Origin: DATGMS01 sp040905145
GTDB lineage: Bacteria > Bacteroidota > Bacteroidia > Cytophagales > Cyclobacteriaceae
Assembly: GCA_040905145.1 (NCBI GenBank)
Contig: JBBDSC010000088.1
Location: 1 to 42,317 of the forward strand
Length of the DNA stretch: 42,317 nucleotides
Direction of reading: 5' to 3'
Positions 9,679 through 18,462 of this stretch are shown here, piece by piece. Every line of letters begins with the position of its first letter. Position 1 is the stretch's first letter. A program made the translations under genes and the position numbers. The notes beneath the pieces are model-generated. The model was not told where the DNA came from, made no database searches, and worked only from the letters and a program-made list of their open reading frames with translations.

Positions 9679-11103
9679 TTAAGCAAACAGGTCCATTTCA
9701 GGTTTTCCAAGCCCATCAGGTGTAGTGTAAAAGGGCCGTTTTTCAACTACTGCATGGGTGTCCTGCGGGATTCCCAACGCATGGTAAATGGTCTGGTGGA
9801 TCCGGTCGATTTTGATTGGGTTTTCCACAGTCTTACAAGGTCTTTCATCAGAAGTCTTTCCATAGACATGCCCCTTCTTCATGCCCCCCCCAAACATCAA
9901 CATAGAACATCCATCCGTAAAGTGACGGTGCATGCCGTAATTTTTGATATCCTGAATAACATCCGGTTGATCCACCTGTTCCTTTACTTTGGCTTCAGGA
10001 CGTCCTTCTACCATCATGTCCCGGCTAAATTCACTGGCCAAAATAACCATTGTGCGGTCCAGGCGGCCTGTACGATCCAAATCCTTTATCAGTTGGGCTA
10101 TGGGGCCATCAATTTGTTCTTTCATGTCCTTTAGCCTGGTATGACCATTGTCATGGGTATCCCAACCTTTAAATGGTTCATACTCGGTGGTAACACTGAT
10201 AAACCTTGCCCCTTCCTCCACTAGCCTTTTGGCCATTAGACATCCCAAGCCAAATTTCCCTGTATTGTAGGTGTCATAACTTTCTTTGGGCTCCTGACTT
10301 AAGTCAAATGCTTTTGCTTCTGGGGAATTGAGGAGCATATAGGCCTGTTCCATGGATCTTTTAAGCGATTCTTTTTGATAATCACTCCCATATTCGCCCA
10401 TGGGGCTTTCTTTCACAAGAGCCTCATACAGCTCATTTCTTTTTTCAAATCTCTTGTTGGACATTCCCACCGGAGGCTGTACGCTTTCCAGGCCCGAAGA
10501 AGGGTCCGGAATAAGAAACGGACCAAACTCATTCCCCAAGAATCCTGCGCTATGGAAAGCTTTCAACTCCTCTCCTTCGCCTACTGTGAAACGCTGGCCG
10601 ATGTCTATAAATGCCGGTATTACTGGATTTACAGGGCCTAGTTCTTGGGCTATCCAAGAACCTATATGGGGCACCGAAACAGATTGGGGCGGCTCGTAAC
10701 AGGTATGCCAATGGTATTGATGACGGGTATGCAAGATATGTCCCATGTCAGCAGCCACATAAGACCTGAGCAAAGTACCTTTGTCCATGATTTTCCCAAT
10801 GGATTCCAGTCCCTCTGAAAAATGAATACCATCCAAGGCCGTTGGGACTGATTTAAAAGTGCTTAATACGTCATTGGCCTGCATCCCTTTACTGAAAGGG
10901 GTATATCTTTTCGGATCAAAGGTTTCTGTATGGGCCATTCCGCCCGACATATACAATAAAATTACCGAATCGGCCTTTGATGCAATTTTGTTACTATTAC
11001 AGGAAGACAATAAACCTGTCAATGGAGCGCCAGCTGCCATTGCTGCAATGGCAGCCGCACTGGTTCTCTTTAAAAACTCCCTCCTGTTCCATTCATTTCC
11101 CAT
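9679..11103 (-). CDS. DUF1501 protein, Tat-exported, divergent active-site motifs
   Basis: DUF1501 proteins belong to the alkaline-phosphatase/sulfatase-like superfamily and are commonly paired with DUF1553 cytochrome proteins. The 474-residue product starts with a Tat motif (N-R-R-E-F-L-K-R, 6-13) and hydrophobic segment ending in L-S-S-C, so it may be a Tat lipoprotein anchored at Cys35. The family motif G-W-D-T-H is present (313-317). However, the region normally E-F-G-R-T reads E-F-S-R-D (358-362), and the usual G-R-D-H-x-P reads G-M-H-R-H-F (390-395). The module B paralogue (20664-22118) keeps the canonical forms, so this copy probably has an altered metal site or different substrate. 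It sits between the cytochrome fusion and the NHL propeller. No enzymatic activity can be assigned. Confidence 0.85.
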   Translation of the reverse strand: MGNEWNRREFLKRTSAAAIAAMAAGAPLTGLLSSCNSNKIASKADSVILLYMSGGMAHTETFDPKRYTPFSKGMQANDVLSTFKSVPTALDGIHFSEGLESIGKIMDKGTLLRSYVAADMGHILHTRHQYHWHTCYEPPQSVSVPHIGSWIAQELGPVNPVIPAFIDIGQRFTVGEGEELKAFHSAGFLGNEFGPFLIPDPSSGLESVQPPVGMSNKRFEKRNELYEALVKESPMGEYGSDYQKESLKRSMEQAYMLLNSPEAKAFDLSQEPKESYDTYNTGKFGLGCLMAKRLVEEGARFISVTTEYEPFKGWDTHDNGHTRLKDMKEQIDGPIAQLIKDLDRTGRLDRTMVILASEFSRDMMVEGRPEAKVKEQVDQPDVIQDIKNYGMHRHFTDGCSMLMFGGGMKKGHVYGKTSDERPCKTVENPIKIDRIHQTIYHALGIPQDTHAVVEKRPFYTTPDGLGKPEMDLFA

Positions 11104-11222
11104 GATTCCTTAATTTTAATATTTTTCAGTGTAAACTTGATTTGATGGAATAAACCTCTCAAGCTTATCTGTTTGTTTCATTCGTGATTACCCTTTCTTT
11201 CCATACATTACGGATAGGCAGG

Positions 11223-13733
11223 TCAGTATATTATTTGAAATTCCGGAAGAAGCAAAACAGCCCAGAATAAATCCTGAATAGATTCCGTGCTGGGTGATTC
11301 CCCCAATGCCTGTTTGGCTACAACGAACTCTTTTTGTTCCGGCTTTCTGCCCAAGGCCTTTTCGTAAAATTCTTCGATGATAACATCGCTTTGCTTGTAT
11401 TTTTCTTTCCATTGTTCCGCTCCCCTTAAAAGCACGGAATTTAACCTTTCCCCATTGGTCAGTTCCAATGTCTGGAGCAAATTAGCCTCTGAGTCCCTTG
11501 TGGTTGAAACTACCTCTCTGCTTGTTCTTCCCAACGCTGAGAGCAAATTGTTATTGGCCACTAGGGAAGCCCTGGCAAATGAAAAATCCGACTTTTCATC
11601 CACTACAAGTTCAAAGGGATTGTATTTCATCACTGAATCAGGAAAGACAGGGCTGATTACCATACTTACCGCATCAGAAAACTGCTCAGCAGTAATCCTT
11701 TTCCTTACCATACCTTCAAACTGAAAGTCCTCAGCCAACAGCTCACTGGGATCATCCATTCCTACCGAAGGCAATTGGTAGGTATTCGAAGTAGCTATCT
11801 TGTAAATCAGCTCTTTCATATCATAATTGCTTTCCACAAAATCAGAGGCCAACCAATCCAAGAGATCCTGGCTCCATGGCTCGTTATCCATTATATCAAC
11901 TGGCTCCACAATACCACGGCCCATCATCTGCGCCCAGATCCTATTTACTATGGTACGGTAAATGCGCCCATTGGCTGGTTGGGTAAGCTTCTCTGCCAAT
12001 TGTTCCAATTTTTTCGCTTTGGTATCCGTACTGTCTATTTCCCCCAATTCTTCCCAGAGGATCTTTGTTTTGGCCATTTTGCCCGTAGGTTTTTCACAAC
12101 GGCTTATTTCAAGTACGCTATCTGCAAAAATATTGGCAAAAGCATAGGCATCCTCCAATTTCCAATCACTGATAAAGCTATCATGGCAGGAAGCACATTT
12201 TAAATTAAGGCCCAAAATGACCTGTCCGACGTTTTGTGCGGCTTGCATCTCTGTCCTTTGGCTGGCATTCACTGTTCCCCTCCATTTTATCCCTTCAATG
12301 AATCCCTTGGATTCTTCATCGGGATCCAAAAGTTCCTGGACAAACTGGTTATACGGTTTATTCGATTTCAACGATTTGTAGAGCCAATCCGTAATATTAG
12401 ATCGTCCACCTGTGATATAACCCGTTCCTGTATAGTCATTTCTTAACGCATCATTCCAGAAGGTAAGCCAGTGCATCGCATAATCATCATCCCGGTCCAA
12501 TAACTGTCTTACCCAAATCTCCCGCTTATCGGACCTTTTATCCTTAGAGAAGCTATCCAGCTCTTCTGGGGTTGGAACCAATCCAATGATATCCAGATAA
12601 ATCCTCCTCAAATAAGTCCTGTCATCTACAGATGCACTCCATTCAATATTGTTTACTTTAAAATAATCATTTACCAGAAGGTCTACTGGTTTTGTCAGGC
12701 CGACAGACTGCGAAGGAAGATCCGGCTTCCTGGGCGCCAGTTCCGCAACACGGAAAACACTTTGGTTTTCCGCACCGTCAGGCCAAGGGGCACCTTTTTC
12801 TATCCAGAAGGTGATCAAAGCAATTTCTTCACCGGATAATTTTTTGCCTTTGGAAGGCATGGATTCTTTATGATCCCGTGGAAGGTTAATCCTTCTGACA
12901 ATTTCGCTTTTGGAAGGTGCTCCAGGTTGAATGATGGGACCCGATTCCCCTCCTGCAAATACAAATTTCCTTTCATCCAATCGCAGCTCGCCTTCAATTT
13001 TTTCAGAACTATGGCAATTATAGCAATTGTGGGCCATTACCGCTCTTACTTCTCCAATGAGGTTCATTTCCTGCTCTTCGCTTAAGCCACTCGAGTCGCT
13101 TTCAAAGGCCGCAAAATCGAAATTAACTTCGGGTTTTTCTGCATAATCCTCGCTCCAGGGAACAACGCTGGTCAGGTACTCTTCTCCATGAGTCAAAGAA
13201 GCCCCAAAATGACCTGCTACAGATACCCCTATGGCTGTAAAAAAGAGCACTCCACGATATATTTTCACCTTATTCCACTGGTTTTTCCATACGATCAGGG
13301 AAAGCAGGAATAAGGCAATAACTCCGAGGCCTGCTGTGGCAATCCCTGTCCATTGGTGTATGGCTAAAATATCCCCTCCATAATTTTCCTGGGTAGCCAA
13401 AAGCCAACCTAATAGAGCGGCTAAAACCGCAGAAAGAGCCCCCACACCCACCAACATATTGATCCCGGGGCGTAATTTCGAATTAAAGTTCTTTATCGTA
13501 AAAAGCTCCAATACGGCAGCAAACAAAAGCAGGCTTACTGGAAAATGAACCGCTAAAGGATGAAGTCTGCCCAAAAACTGCCAAAGCCAAAATGGATCTG
13601 ACCCTTCGGAAGCTCCTGTCTCTGCATATCCATTTAATATCAAGAAGGGCGTAATGTTGCAAAACAAGAGCAATACCAAGGCCATCATTAACCCTTTTCT
13701 TGAAAACCAACTTCTATATGATAATTTCTTCAT
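11223..13733 (-). CDS. DUF2231-like membrane region fused to PSCyt1 cytochrome, DUF1549 and DUF1553
   Basis: An 836-residue fusion. Residues about 50-185 form four membrane helices with conserved His motifs (H-P-L-A-V-H-F-P at 58-65 and G-H-F-G-A-S-L-T-H-G at 174-183), resembling DUF2231-type membrane proteins; the His residues could hold b-type haem (inference). Residues about 225-320 are a planctomycete-type cytochrome c with C-Y-N-C-H (237-241) and a likely distal Met in M-P-S-K-G (292-296). DUF1549 follows (about 345-560, Y-L-R-R-I-Y-L-D and a second C-A-S-C-H site), then DUF1553 (about 590-836). It probably spans the inner membrane with the haem parts in the periplasm, suggesting electron transfer from an exported reaction to the quinone pool. 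First gene of module A, 119 nt before the DUF1501 gene, with its own promoter at 13840-13870. Confidence 0.88.
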   Translation of the reverse strand: MKKLSYRSWFSRKGLMMALVLLLFCNITPFLILNGYAETGASEGSDPFWLWQFLGRLHPLAVHFPVSLLLFAAVLELFTIKNFNSKLRPGINMLVGVGALSAVLAALLGWLLATQENYGGDILAIHQWTGIATAGLGVIALFLLSLIVWKNQWNKVKIYRGVLFFTAIGVSVAGHFGASLTHGEEYLTSVVPWSEDYAEKPEVNFDFAAFESDSSGLSEEQEMNLIGEVRAVMAHNCYNCHSSEKIEGELRLDERKFVFAGGESGPIIQPGAPSKSEIVRRINLPRDHKESMPSKGKKLSGEEIALITFWIEKGAPWPDGAENQSVFRVAELAPRKPDLPSQSVGLTKPVDLLVNDYFKVNNIEWSASVDDRTYLRRIYLDIIGLVPTPEELDSFSKDKRSDKREIWVRQLLDRDDDYAMHWLTFWNDALRNDYTGTGYITGGRSNITDWLYKSLKSNKPYNQFVQELLDPDEESKGFIEGIKWRGTVNASQRTEMQAAQNVGQVILGLNLKCASCHDSFISDWKLEDAYAFANIFADSVLEISRCEKPTGKMAKTKILWEELGEIDSTDTKAKKLEQLAEKLTQPANGRIYRTIVNRIWAQMMGRGIVEPVDIMDNEPWSQDLLDWLASDFVESNYDMKELIYKIATSNTYQLPSVGMDDPSELLAEDFQFEGMVRKRITAEQFSDAVSMVISPVFPDSVMKYNPFELVVDEKSDFSFARASLVANNNLLSALGRTSREVVSTTRDSEANLLQTLELTNGERLNSVLLRGAEQWKEKYKQSDVIIEEFYEKALGRKPEQKEFVVAKQALGESPSTESIQDLFWAVLLLPEFQIIY

Positions 13734-13839
13734 TTACATTAAATATTAAATCCATACTACCCCCTGTAAGGCGTCTCACACTAATGATCTTTGGCCTTGT
13801 TCTGTAGTGGCCATTGATCATCTCCTTTATAACAAAATA

Positions 13840-13870
13840 CAAATATACAAAATTTCCTTGTCCGCTCAAA
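13840..13870 (-). promoter_or_regulatory. Bacteroidota-type promoter for module A
   Basis: In the minus-strand sense the sequence has TTTG (13867-13870), a 19-bp spacer, then TATATTTG (13840-13847), a full match to the TTTG / TAnnTTTG consensus of the Bacteroidota primary sigma factor. It lies about 107 bp upstream of the cytochrome fusion start and just after the FG-GAP gene, so module A can be transcribed independently of that gene. Confidence 0.75.
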
Positions 13871-13898
13871 AGGACCCTTACAACAATGGAAGGTCTAT

Positions 13899-15041
13899 TT
13901 AAATTCCTTCATTATAGAAAACACATAATCCATCTTTTCCTGCGACAATTATATCCTTCCATCCGGAGCCATCCAAATCTGCAATGGAAAAATAGATACC
14001 TGCACCCTTCCCTTCTCCGAAAGGACCATAACTGATAATGTTTTTGGTAAAGGATTCACCATTCCATTTAAAATAATAGATCCCTAGAAAATCATCTGCC
14101 CCCGGATCATTTCCATTATGCGCTCGATAACGCTTACCTGTGACCAGTTCCATTTCCCCATCATTGTCAATATCCACCCATTCCATGGTATGGTATTGGG
14201 ATTGAAAAGGATCTATGGGATGTTTTGTAAACTGGATAGCGTCCCCCTCCCGCTCCTGTTCATACCAATCCAATCCATACCCATGCCCATGCCCTACGAT
14301 CAGATCATTTAGCCCATCCTTATTGACATCCACCACAAGAATGGGAACACTGGCCCCTTCCAATTGAAAAGCCGGGTGAAGCTCCCAGGTTCCACTTTCC
14401 CTATCCTCAGGGGCTTCCAACCACCCTTCCGTTACAATAAAATCCCCGCGACCATCTCCATTAATATCGCCAAAACCCAGGCCGTGCCCATGCGTTTCAG
14501 CCACCTGTACCTTGGAAAACCGACCTGTAGTTACTTCGTTTTCATCCTTAATTAAAGAATAATAGGCCAAGGGCTTGCCGGGAGCATTCGGAACGATTTC
14601 ATCCAATCCATCCCCATTGACGTCCCAAGCCCTGGTAGTTTCTATATTTCCTGTCTCAGCAATCACATGTTGCTCCCATTCCTGGTTATTGCCGGGATTC
14701 TCCTTCCAAATTAAGGTTCCATTAAACCAACCTCCTGTAACAAAATCCATGCGACCATCCCCGTTCACATCCATTGGAATGGTAGAAAAATCGTCAAAAT
14801 ATTCATTCTCCCTTTTAACCTGTCCCAATAAATGCCGGTTTTTATACCCTGGACCTTCATACCAGAAACTTCCCGAAACAATATCCAAAATCCCGTCCCC
14901 ATTGACATCAAATACCCCTACAGATTCAGCGCTTTCTGTGGCGATCAGCTGCTTTCGGAATTTTACCGTAGAGGGGGATTGAAAAGAAAACAGTGGTAAA
15001 ATGCCCACTCCTACTAAAACTAATAATAAGTATTTTTTCAT
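13899..15041 (-). CDS. Secreted FG-GAP/VCBS-repeat seven-bladed beta-propeller
   Basis: A 380-residue exported protein with a Sec signal peptide (about 1-20, no lipobox). Seven regularly spaced calcium-binding D-x-N/D-x-D/S-G loops occur near residues 45, 91, 140, 192, 238, 290 and 355, each followed by a hydrophobic strand, giving a predicted seven-bladed integrin-alpha-like propeller. His-Gly-rich segments (T-H-G-H-G-L-G-F, V-G-H-G-H-G-Y-G) lie between blades 3-4 and after 5. Such proteins are often encoded beside DUF1501/DUF1553 genes and SusCD loci; a binding or scaffolding role is inference. It is followed after 165 nt by module A and preceded by the second copy of the direct-repeat operator, linking it to susC regulation. 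Confidence 0.85.
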   Translation of the reverse strand: MKKYLLLVLVGVGILPLFSFQSPSTVKFRKQLIATESAESVGVFDVNGDGILDIVSGSFWYEGPGYKNRHLLGQVKRENEYFDDFSTIPMDVNGDGRMDFVTGGWFNGTLIWKENPGNNQEWEQHVIAETGNIETTRAWDVNGDGLDEIVPNAPGKPLAYYSLIKDENEVTTGRFSKVQVAETHGHGLGFGDINGDGRGDFIVTEGWLEAPEDRESGTWELHPAFQLEGASVPILVVDVNKDGLNDLIVGHGHGYGLDWYEQEREGDAIQFTKHPIDPFQSQYHTMEWVDIDNDGEMELVTGKRYRAHNGNDPGADDFLGIYYFKWNGESFTKNIISYGPFGEGKGAGIYFSIADLDGSGWKDIIVAGKDGLCVFYNEGI

Positions 15042-15386
15042 TGGTTTGATATTAGGTCAATTCTTTGTTCAACAAAATGGGATTGATTTTAATGGGATGA
15101 CTTGTTGCATAAACAAGCACATCACCATCAATCCATCTATTTAGTGTATTCATCATACGACAATCCAAATAAACATTTAATTCGCCTAAAAGTGTCCTGC
15201 CCTATCCTGTCTTTCAGTTATTTTTAATTGAACAGCTAAATACTTTGTCCCGAAAACTCCATTTCCGGATTTGTTACAGAAAACAAAATAAAGTTAAAGA
15301 GCAATCTTTATATTAAAAAAGCTGTTAAACAAGTTAAAAAATGTTAAGCCGGAGATGGATTCATTATTATACTTTAAATTTGTAAA
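15042..15386. other. Divergent intergenic region between FG-GAP gene and sensor kinase
   Basis: 345 bp separate two divergent starts. It holds the operator candidate at 15191-15210. A TAAATTTG sequence at 15375-15382 matches the -7 consensus for the kinase gene, but it sits only 4 nt before the ATG and lacks a TTTG at the right spacing, so it is not called a promoter. Nothing else was recognised. Confidence 0.5.
15191..15210 (-). promoter_or_regulatory. Direct-repeat operator candidate upstream of the FG-GAP gene
   Basis: Half-sites TGTCCTG (15193-15199) and TATCCTG (15203-15209) repeat at 10 bp, matching the pair at 8118-8139. It is about 150 bp upstream of the FG-GAP start and reads in the same orientation relative to that gene as the first copy does to susC. 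It is also about 180 bp upstream of the divergent kinase gene. Confidence 0.5.
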
Positions 15387-17102
15387 ATGTCAAAAGCCCA
15401 AATGAAAATTATTATTTTACTCATGTCCCTGGCCTGCCTCGGATTGGTTGGGTTTCAATATTATTGGGTAAATAATGCGTTAAAAATTAATCAGGAGCGC
15501 TTTGAACAGAATGTCTATCAATCCTTGGACGCTACCATTGAAAAATTGGAAAAAGGGGAAACCAGTGAAATCATCCTCCGTTCACTTGCCAAGGATACTT
15601 CTTTTCAAGAGTCCCTTTTTCAAAGGATAGAACCCATTCAACTCCAGGTAAGAAGGCGGCAGGTGATAAAAAGACCATCGATGGTAGATTCCATCTTTAA
15701 TAAGCCGATGCCACAGATTTCCCAAACTTTCAAAAGGATAATTGCTTCCAAGGATGGGCCGACCAATAATTCCAAAGAGATAGAAAAGTACTTTTATATG
15801 CCTTCTTCGGTAGCCTCTTCCTTATTCACACCTGACGAAATGGCCATTTTGCTCCAGGAGAAGGAAAGATACCTGGAGTATATCAGCCAGCAAGATAATT
15901 TGGCCCAAGGGAGGAATTATGCTATTGACCGGAAAGCTTATATTGTGGAAGAATATAATGTTTCCAAGGATGTGGCGGAAACGATCGTGAAGGCCAATAT
16001 GAAGATTGAACTTGTGGAGGTGGTAATGAGCCAGCTGCTGATGGAAGGCACTCAATATATTCTTTCGCGGCTGGATACTTCCCAGGTAAAAAGGGAATTA
16101 ACCACTCAATTTGCCAATAGAGGGATTGATCAAAGATATGAGTTGGGCATTGTAGATGAAAATGATTCCCTTATAGAGGTTGGTAAGCTGACAAACCCTG
16201 AAGAGTTAAAGAGAAATGGTATTCAGGCAGAGCTTTTTCCCAGTGACCTGCTGGGAACTGATAATTTCATTATCATTGATTTCCCCAACAAAAACTCCTA
16301 CCTGCTACAGCAAATCTGGCTTCCCCTCATGAGCTCATTGTTATTTTTGATCATTATCATCATGTGTTTTGTGTATGCTATAAAAGTCATTATTGAACAA
16401 AAAAAATTATCAGAGATCAAAAATGACTTTATCAATAACATGACCCATGAGTTCAAAACCCCCCTTGCAACGGTTAACCTTGCGGTGGAAGCACTTCAAG
16501 ATCCTGAATTGGTCAATCAGGATTTTTTCAGGAAACGGTATATGGGAATAATAAAGGATGAGAACCAAAGGCTGGGGGCACAGGTAGAGAAAGTCCTGCA
16601 AGCGGCTTCACTTGACAAAAATGAATTTAAGCTTAAAATCGAACAAATCAACATTATTGACCTTATCAAGAGGGCTCAGGCACATTTTGAATTGTTGGTA
16701 GAAAAACGAGGAGGGTCAATGAATGTTAATATGGAGATTGAAAAGTCATATATTGAAGCCGATTCCTTTCATCTGTCAAATGTCATCAATAACCTGTTGG
16801 ACAATGCCAATAAATATGCAAAAGGAGCCCCCAGGATTCAAATTGATGCAAAAGACACAGAAAATCAAATCATCATTTCTGTCAAAGACAGTGGAATAGG
16901 AATGGCCAAGGAGACCCTAAAAAGGATTTTCGATAAATTCTATAGGGTCCCCACAGGTAATATTCATGATGTCAAAGGCTTTGGGCTAGGGCTAGCGTAT
17001 GTCAAGACGATGATAGAAGCCCATAAAGGCACAATAACTGTAGAGAGCGAATTAGAAAAAGGTAGTAATTTTACCATATATTTACCCAGAAACCATGAGT
17101 AG
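15387..17102 (+). CDS. Membrane sensor histidine kinase
   Basis: A 571-residue two-component sensor. The first membrane helix (about 7-27) is followed by a large periplasmic sensor region (about 28-308) with no recognised domain, a second helix (about 309-335), then the kinase core. The core shows an H-box M-T-H-E-F-K-T-P-L with phospho-acceptor His354, an N-box N-N-L-L-D-N-A-N-K-Y (about 466-475), G1 D-S-G-I-G-M (about 500) and G2 G-F-G-L-G-L (about 530). The stop overlaps the start of the response-regulator gene by 8 nt, so the pair is translationally coupled. It sits next to the FG-GAP gene and module A and might sense a related envelope signal, but resemblance to general envelope-sensing kinases of this phylum makes that only a guess. 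Confidence 0.93.
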   Translation: MSKAQMKIIILLMSLACLGLVGFQYYWVNNALKINQERFEQNVYQSLDATIEKLEKGETSEIILRSLAKDTSFQESLFQRIEPIQLQVRRRQVIKRPSMVDSIFNKPMPQISQTFKRIIASKDGPTNNSKEIEKYFYMPSSVASSLFTPDEMAILLQEKERYLEYISQQDNLAQGRNYAIDRKAYIVEEYNVSKDVAETIVKANMKIELVEVVMSQLLMEGTQYILSRLDTSQVKRELTTQFANRGIDQRYELGIVDENDSLIEVGKLTNPEELKRNGIQAELFPSDLLGTDNFIIIDFPNKNSYLLQQIWLPLMSSLLFLIIIIMCFVYAIKVIIEQKKLSEIKNDFINNMTHEFKTPLATVNLAVEALQDPELVNQDFFRKRYMGIIKDENQRLGAQVEKVLQAASLDKNEFKLKIEQINIIDLIKRAQAHFELLVEKRGGSMNVNMEIEKSYIEADSFHLSNVINNLLDNANKYAKGAPRIQIDAKDTENQIIISVKDSGIGMAKETLKRIFDKFYRVPTGNIHDVKGFGLGLAYVKTMIEAHKGTITVESELEKGSNFTIYLPRNHE

Positions 17103-17790
17103 AGCAAAGCTATTAGTTGTAGAGGATGATCCAAATCTTGGGGACATCCTGCAAGAATACCTTACTATGAAAGGATATGAAACCATCTTATGCAGGGACG
17201 GGGAAGAGGGTTGGTCTAAATTCAAAAAAGACACCTATCATCTTTGCATTTTGGATATCATGATGCCAAAAAAAGATGGGTTTACCCTGGGCAAAGAAAT
17301 AAAAAAAGTGGAAGAAGACCTTCCTATTATATATCTGACTGCCAAAAACCTTAAAGATGACGTCATTGAGGGGTTAAAAATTGGGGCAGATGATTATATC
17401 ACCAAGCCTTTCAGTATGGAAGAACTGCTTTTGAGGATTACAGCCATCCTGCGTCGTACCCGTAAAAATAAAGAAGTGTCTGCCTTGAAAAATTATAAAT
17501 TCGGGGACTTAACCCTTCATTATGATCAGCAGATCCTGGAAAGTCCACAGGGAAAACATAAACTTACCTCCAAAGAAAATGAATTGATACGGCTCTTAGC
17601 CTCAGAACTGAACAAAAATGTCAGCCGCTCCCATGCCCTAAAGCAAATCTGGGGGGATGACAGCTATTTTAATGCCAGAAGCATGGACGTATATCTCAGC
17701 AAAGTCCGCAAGCTGCTCAAGGAAGATCCAAAGGTGCAAATTATCACCCTGCACGGCGAAGGGTTCAAAATGGTGGTGGGAGAAGAATAA
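17095..17790 (+). CDS. OmpR/PhoB-family response regulator
   Basis: A 231-residue regulator. The receiver domain (1-120) has the acidic pair D11/D12, phospho-acceptor D54 in L-D-I-M-M-P, T82 and K104 in T-K-P-F. The C-terminal winged-helix DNA-binding domain (about 135-228) has the typical L-T-S-K-E-N-E-L-I-R-L-L and V-Y-L-S-K-V-R-K-L-L-K segments. It pairs with the overlapping upstream kinase gene. OmpR-type regulators commonly bind direct repeats with about one-turn spacing, so it is a candidate to bind the repeats at 8118 and 15191; this is inference only. Confidence 0.95.
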   Translation: MSRAKLLVVEDDPNLGDILQEYLTMKGYETILCRDGEEGWSKFKKDTYHLCILDIMMPKKDGFTLGKEIKKVEEDLPIIYLTAKNLKDDVIEGLKIGADDYITKPFSMEELLLRITAILRRTRKNKEVSALKNYKFGDLTLHYDQQILESPQGKHKLTSKENELIRLLASELNKNVSRSHALKQIWGDDSYFNARSMDVYLSKVRKLLKEDPKVQIITLHGEGFKMVVGEE

Positions 17791-17901
17791 GTGCAGGGAG
17801 GAGAATTATTATGAACTATATCCCGCAGATCACGGGGAGGATCGCAGAAAAAAATCAGCGAAATTCAGGGTCAGGCGCAGGAGGCAAAAATCATCAAACC
17901 A

Positions 17902-18223
17902 ATGGAGGGTACCCAAAGAAAAAACATTCAAATAGGATCCGAGGTAAAGGTAGTCCAAAAGCACCACCAACGGAGCGGCGAACTCACCCAGGGCTTCGTT
18001 AAAAAAATCCTCACCAATGCTCCTTCCCATCCACATGGCATTAAAGTCATGTTGGAAGATGGGATTNNNNNNNNNNNNNNNNNNNNNNNNNNNNNNNNNN
18101 NNNNNNNNNNNNNNNNNNNNNNNNNNNNNNNNNNNNNNNNNNNNNNNNNNNNNNNNNNNNNNNNNNATTAAAGTCATGTTGGAAGATGGGATTGTGGGAA
18201 GGGTAAAGGATGTTGTCACCTAA
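17902..18223 (+). CDS. ywbE: YwbE-like small protein, interrupted by an assembly gap
   Basis: The 5' part reads M-E-G-T-Q-R-K-N-I-Q-I-G and ends in H-P-H-G-I-K-V-M-L-E-D-G-I just before the N-run. The sequence after the Ns repeats the last 27 nt and continues V-G-R-V-K-D-V-V-T and stop. If the duplicate 27 nt and the Ns (127 nt in all) are collapsed, one intact 64-residue frame results, the normal size for the YwbE/DUF2196 family, with its R-x-G-x-L-T-x-G-x-V and H-P-H-G-I-K-V motifs. As submitted, the frame is broken because 127 is not a multiple of 3. Function unknown; a small KOW/S1-like nucleic-acid-binding fold is conceivable. It lies 111 nt after the response regulator. Confidence 0.85.
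18067..18166. other. Scaffold gap (100 N), probably spurious
   Basis: Exactly 100 N, the usual placeholder for unknown gap length. The 27 nt before it (18040-18066) are identical to the 27 nt after it (18167-18193), as expected if two contigs overlap but were scaffolded without merging. Collapsing the overlap restores the YwbE-like reading frame. Confidence 0.95.
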
Positions 18224-18319
18224 ACGAACAATTCCATGTTGTTTGTGGTCCGGTCTATCCTCCTTTTTCAAGTAGATCGGGAAACTGTCCAAAACCCGGA
18301 GGGTTTTAATTTGATTAGC

Positions 18320-18351
18320 CCGGATGGAATCCGGTGGGGAAATTGGTTTTT
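18320..18351 (+). terminator. Possible terminator after the ywbE-like gene
   Basis: A 6-bp stem CCGGAT/ATCCGG with a 3-nt loop (18320-18334) is followed 12 nt later by a run of five T. The gap between stem and T-run makes this weak; an outer AATTT/AAATT pairing may extend the stem. Confidence 0.3.
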
Positions 18352-18462
18352 CAGCCCACAACCCTAAAAGGGTAATACGGGTATAGAATATGATCTAATG
18401 GTATTGAGATGCGCTCTCAGCTTACCACTCCAGTTTTCGGCATTTGTGCCGATTTCATGATT

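Noticed and set aside
15375..15382. TAAATTTG as -7 element of the kinase gene
   Set aside because: It ends 4 nt before the ATG and no TTTG lies 19-20 bp upstream.
18438..18451. CGGCA-TTTG-TGCCG hairpin as terminator of module B
   Set aside because: Five-bp stem without a T-run in the minus-strand sense; unconvincing.
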